Assembly: GCA_016763955.1 (NCBI GenBank)
Contig: JAESSU010000507.1
Span: forward strand, 1-7,832
DNA length: 7,832 bases
Source: Phycisphaeraceae bacterium
GTDB lineage: Bacteria; Planctomycetota; Phycisphaerae; Phycisphaerales; Phycisphaeraceae
Direction of reading: 5' to 3'
The notes below the pieces were generated by a model, which did not search any database, was not told the DNA's origin, and worked only from the letters and a program-made list of their open reading frames with translations. How positions within the stretch are numbered: the stretch's first letter is position 1; every line of letters starts with the position of its first letter. Positions 6,252-7,832 of the stretch are shown here, one piece after another. A program made the position numbers and the translations under genes.

Positions 6252-7286
6252 ATGAAACAAACGAGCCCAACCATGAATCAAAACCACCCGCATCATCAAA
6301 CACTCGCATCTCATGCCAATGGAGGCGTGCCACTAAACGACCTCGTCGATAGTCTGGTGCGCACCTATGCAGACAATGACCGCATGAGTCATCTCGATGC
6401 AGAGTTTTTACCTAGCCGCAATCACACCATTAAGATCATCGAAGTCATCCGCCGACTCATGTTCCCAGGCTTCTTTGATGAGACCCGCTTAAACTCTGAG
6501 ATCATCCGGTTTCACGTAGGCGATTTGCTCATCCAATTGCGAGCCCTACTTAACAATCAAATCCGTCAAGCGATCCGCTATGAAGATCAGCTTAATACAG
6601 ATCAAAAAGACCCCAAAGAAGCTAATTGCAACGCAGAAAACTGTGACGAAAAAGCTGCGCGACTCACCGCAGAATTTCTCCAGAGTCTGCCTCGCGTAAG
6701 ACACTTACTAAGTACAGATATTCAAGCAGCCTTTGATGGCGATCCTGCTGCAAGAAGCACAGATGAAACCATCTTCTGCTATCCGGGCATTGATGCGACG
6801 TTTATTCATCGTGTCGCCCATGAAGTATTTAATCTGAAAATCCCACTGCTGCCACGGATTATAAGTGAATATGCACACAATGAAACGGGCATCGACATTC
6901 ATCCCGGTGCGACCCTCGGCGAGTCCTTCTTCATCGACCATGGTACAGGAGTCGTCATCGGCGAAACCTGCACCATTGGTAAACATGTCAAAATTTATCA
7001 AGGGGTCACCCTCGGAGCCCTCTCCACCAAAGGCGGTCAGGCATGGCGCGGATGCAAACGCCACCCCACCATCGAAGACAATGTCACTATCTACGGCGGT
7101 GCCATCATCCTCGGAGACATCATCATCGGTAAAAACACCACCATCGGTGGCAGCGTCTTTTTAACACAGCCCATCCCGCCGAATCACACGGTGACCATGA
7201 AAGCACAGGAACTAGAAATCCGTGAACGCCGTAAAAAAGGCAAAAAAAACAAAGCCTCAAAACCAGAACTAGACTTCCAAATCTAG
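6252..7286 (+). CDS. cysE: Serine O-acetyltransferase (EpsC-type, long form)
   Basis: Transfers acetyl from acetyl-CoA to L-serine, giving O-acetylserine for cysteine synthesis; soluble and normally a trimer or hexamer. Numbering from the ATG at 6252 (344 residues), the C-terminal half is a left-handed beta helix of hexapeptide repeats: GIDIHPGA with Asp215 and DHGTGVVIGET with His230 match the E. coli catalytic Asp143/His158, and KRHPTIED with His271 matches His193. The 12-residue insert before RHP (ALSTKGGQAWRG) and the end PPNHTVTMKAQELEIRERR resemble the long EpsC-type enzymes rather than E. coli CysE. The first 150 residues are a helical N-terminal domain; the last 15 are very basic (RRKKGKKNK). 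The start is uncertain: TTG at 6237, ATG at 6252 and ATG at 6273 are all in frame and none has a strong ribosome binding site; 6252 is a compromise. No clear promoter or terminator of its own. Confidence 0.93.
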   Translation: MKQTSPTMNQNHPHHQTLASHANGGVPLNDLVDSLVRTYADNDRMSHLDAEFLPSRNHTIKIIEVIRRLMFPGFFDETRLNSEIIRFHVGDLLIQLRALLNNQIRQAIRYEDQLNTDQKDPKEANCNAENCDEKAARLTAEFLQSLPRVRHLLSTDIQAAFDGDPAARSTDETIFCYPGIDATFIHRVAHEVFNLKIPLLPRIISEYAHNETGIDIHPGATLGESFFIDHGTGVVIGETCTIGKHVKIYQGVTLGALSTKGGQAWRGCKRHPTIEDNVTIYGGAIILGDIIIGKNTTIGGSVFLTQPIPPNHTVTMKAQELEIRERRKKGKKNKASKPELDFQI

Positions 7287-7302
7287 TGACACGCAATTAG
7301 CC

Positions 7303-7333
7303 TTGTGGAAGGATCACACGTCCTTGCTACAAT
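7303..7333 (+). promoter_or_regulatory. Possible hisI promoter with hairpin in the spacer
   Basis: A -10-like TACAAT (7328-7333) follows TTGTGG (7303-7308) with a long 19-base spacer. The spacer contains an inverted repeat AAGGA (7309-7313) and TCCTT (7321-7325). The long spacer makes this a weak prediction; hisI may be read through from cysE, since no terminator separates them. Confidence 0.35.
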
Positions 7334-7368
7334 GAGGTTCTCATAATTATTAATACCCCCGCCTCAAC

Positions 7369-7373
7369 AAGGA
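7369..7373 (+). promoter_or_regulatory. Ribosome binding site of hisI
   Basis: AAGGA lies 9 bases upstream of the ATG at 7383 and supports that start codon. Confidence 0.55.
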
Positions 7374-7382
7374 TTTTTTCAA

Positions 7383-7832
7383 ATGTGCCAATCAAGTGAC
7401 ATCCAGTTTGCCCCCCGTGGCGAAAAAGCACTACTCGAAGAAGGCAATCTCTTTGCCCCTAAGTTTGATGACAAAGGTTTAATCACAGCCATCGCCCAAG
7501 ACCATGTCACGGGTAAAATTTTGATGGTCGCCTTCATGAATCAAGTCGCACTCAAAAAAACCATCGAACTCGGTGAAGCAGTCTACTTCTCACGCAGCAG
7601 ACAAAAACTCTGGCACAAAGGCGAAGAATCCGGCAACACCCAGAAAATCAAAGCAATCTACACAGACTGTGATCAAGACGCACTGGTGCTTGAAGTCGAA
7701 CAAGTCGGCAATGCCGCATGCCACGTCGGATACAACAGCTGCTTCTACCGTAAGATTGATGGCAAGATCGACAACACCGTCGCACTGACCACCACCGAAT
7801 CAGAAAAAGTCTTCGACCCCAAAAAAGTCTAC
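7383..7832 (+). CDS. hisI: Phosphoribosyl-AMP cyclohydrolase, 3' end cut by the window
   Basis: Histidine biosynthesis, third step: opens the adenine ring of phosphoribosyl-AMP in a zinc-dependent reaction in the cytoplasm. The frame stays open from the ATG at 7383 to the window edge (150 codons, no stop). Recognised motifs: GLITAIAQDHVTGKILMVAFMN, an 11-residue gap, then AVYFSRSRQKLWHKGEESGN, TDCDQDALVLEVEQ and the zinc-site region ACHVGYNSCFYR. The zinc and metal ligands of the family (Cys in DCDxD, Cys in ACH, Cys in SCFYR) are all present. GYNSCF replaces the more frequent GRRSCF. Most of the expected family length is already seen, so only the tail is missing; a fused HisE domain beyond the edge cannot be excluded. 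The start is about 20 residues upstream of the first conserved block and has an acceptable ribosome binding site. Confidence 0.95.
   Translation, partial: MCQSSDIQFAPRGEKALLEEGNLFAPKFDDKGLITAIAQDHVTGKILMVAFMNQVALKKTIELGEAVYFSRSRQKLWHKGEESGNTQKIKAIYTDCDQDALVLEVEQVGNAACHVGYNSCFYRKIDGKIDNTVALTTTESEKVFDPKKVY

Noticed and set aside
6708..7064. A 118-codon minus-strand frame within cysE
   Set aside because: Antisense of the hexapeptide-repeat region; no independent support.
7268..7287. Inverted repeat ACTAGA/TCTAGT at the cysE stop codon as a terminator
   Set aside because: Six A/T-rich pairs with an 8-base loop and no following T-run; too weak for termination.
7573..7788. A 71-codon plus-strand frame near the right edge
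   Set aside because: It is a +1-type shadow of hisI, whose own frame shows all family motifs.

Overview
The window is about 7.8 kb of moderate-GC chromosomal DNA from a free-living bacterium. It reads as metabolic and housekeeping sequence, with no insertion sequence, CRISPR array, phage gene or tRNA. The gene content (a NagB-LmbE fusion, a sugar-phosphate isomerase family that is expanded in Planctomycetes, a non-secreted GH10-fold protein, and a large EpsC-type serine acetyltransferase) makes me favour a planctomycete, perhaps of the Phycisphaerae. This is inference from gene families only, and a relative of the Bacteroidetes or another Planctomycetes-Verrucomicrobia-Chlamydiae lineage cannot be excluded.

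Layout. Positions 1-2890 hold a two-gene minus-strand operon: a 645-residue glucosamine-6-phosphate deaminase-like protein fused to a LmbE/PIG-L deacetylase-like domain, then 3 bases later a TIM-barrel sugar phosphate isomerase/epimerase. It ends in a very clear intrinsic terminator at 1-44. Positions 2878-3225 are a divergent intergenic region with a leader hairpin on the nagB side and a good sigma70-type promoter on the other. Positions 3226-5131 carry two overlapping plus-strand genes: a GH10-fold protein in which both catalytic glutamates appear lost, and a membrane-anchored ComEA-like helix-hairpin-helix protein. A small minus-strand gene of unknown function (5256-5522) converges on them and has its own terminator at 5152-5221.

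Positions 5523-6251 contain no convincing protein gene. They do contain a strong promoter, a long rod-shaped structured RNA of about 200 nt that resembles 6S RNA, and an intrinsic terminator directly after it. Next come cysE (serine O-acetyltransferase, 6252-7286) and hisI (phosphoribosyl-AMP cyclohydrolase), which runs off the right edge.

Working together: the minus-strand operon probably handles amino sugars (deacetylation and/or deamination plus isomerisation). cysE and hisI are biosynthetic (cysteine and histidine). The most interesting items are the 6S-like RNA, the apparently dead GH10-fold protein, and the NagB domain lacking the usual active-site Asp in a deaminase-deacetylase fusion.
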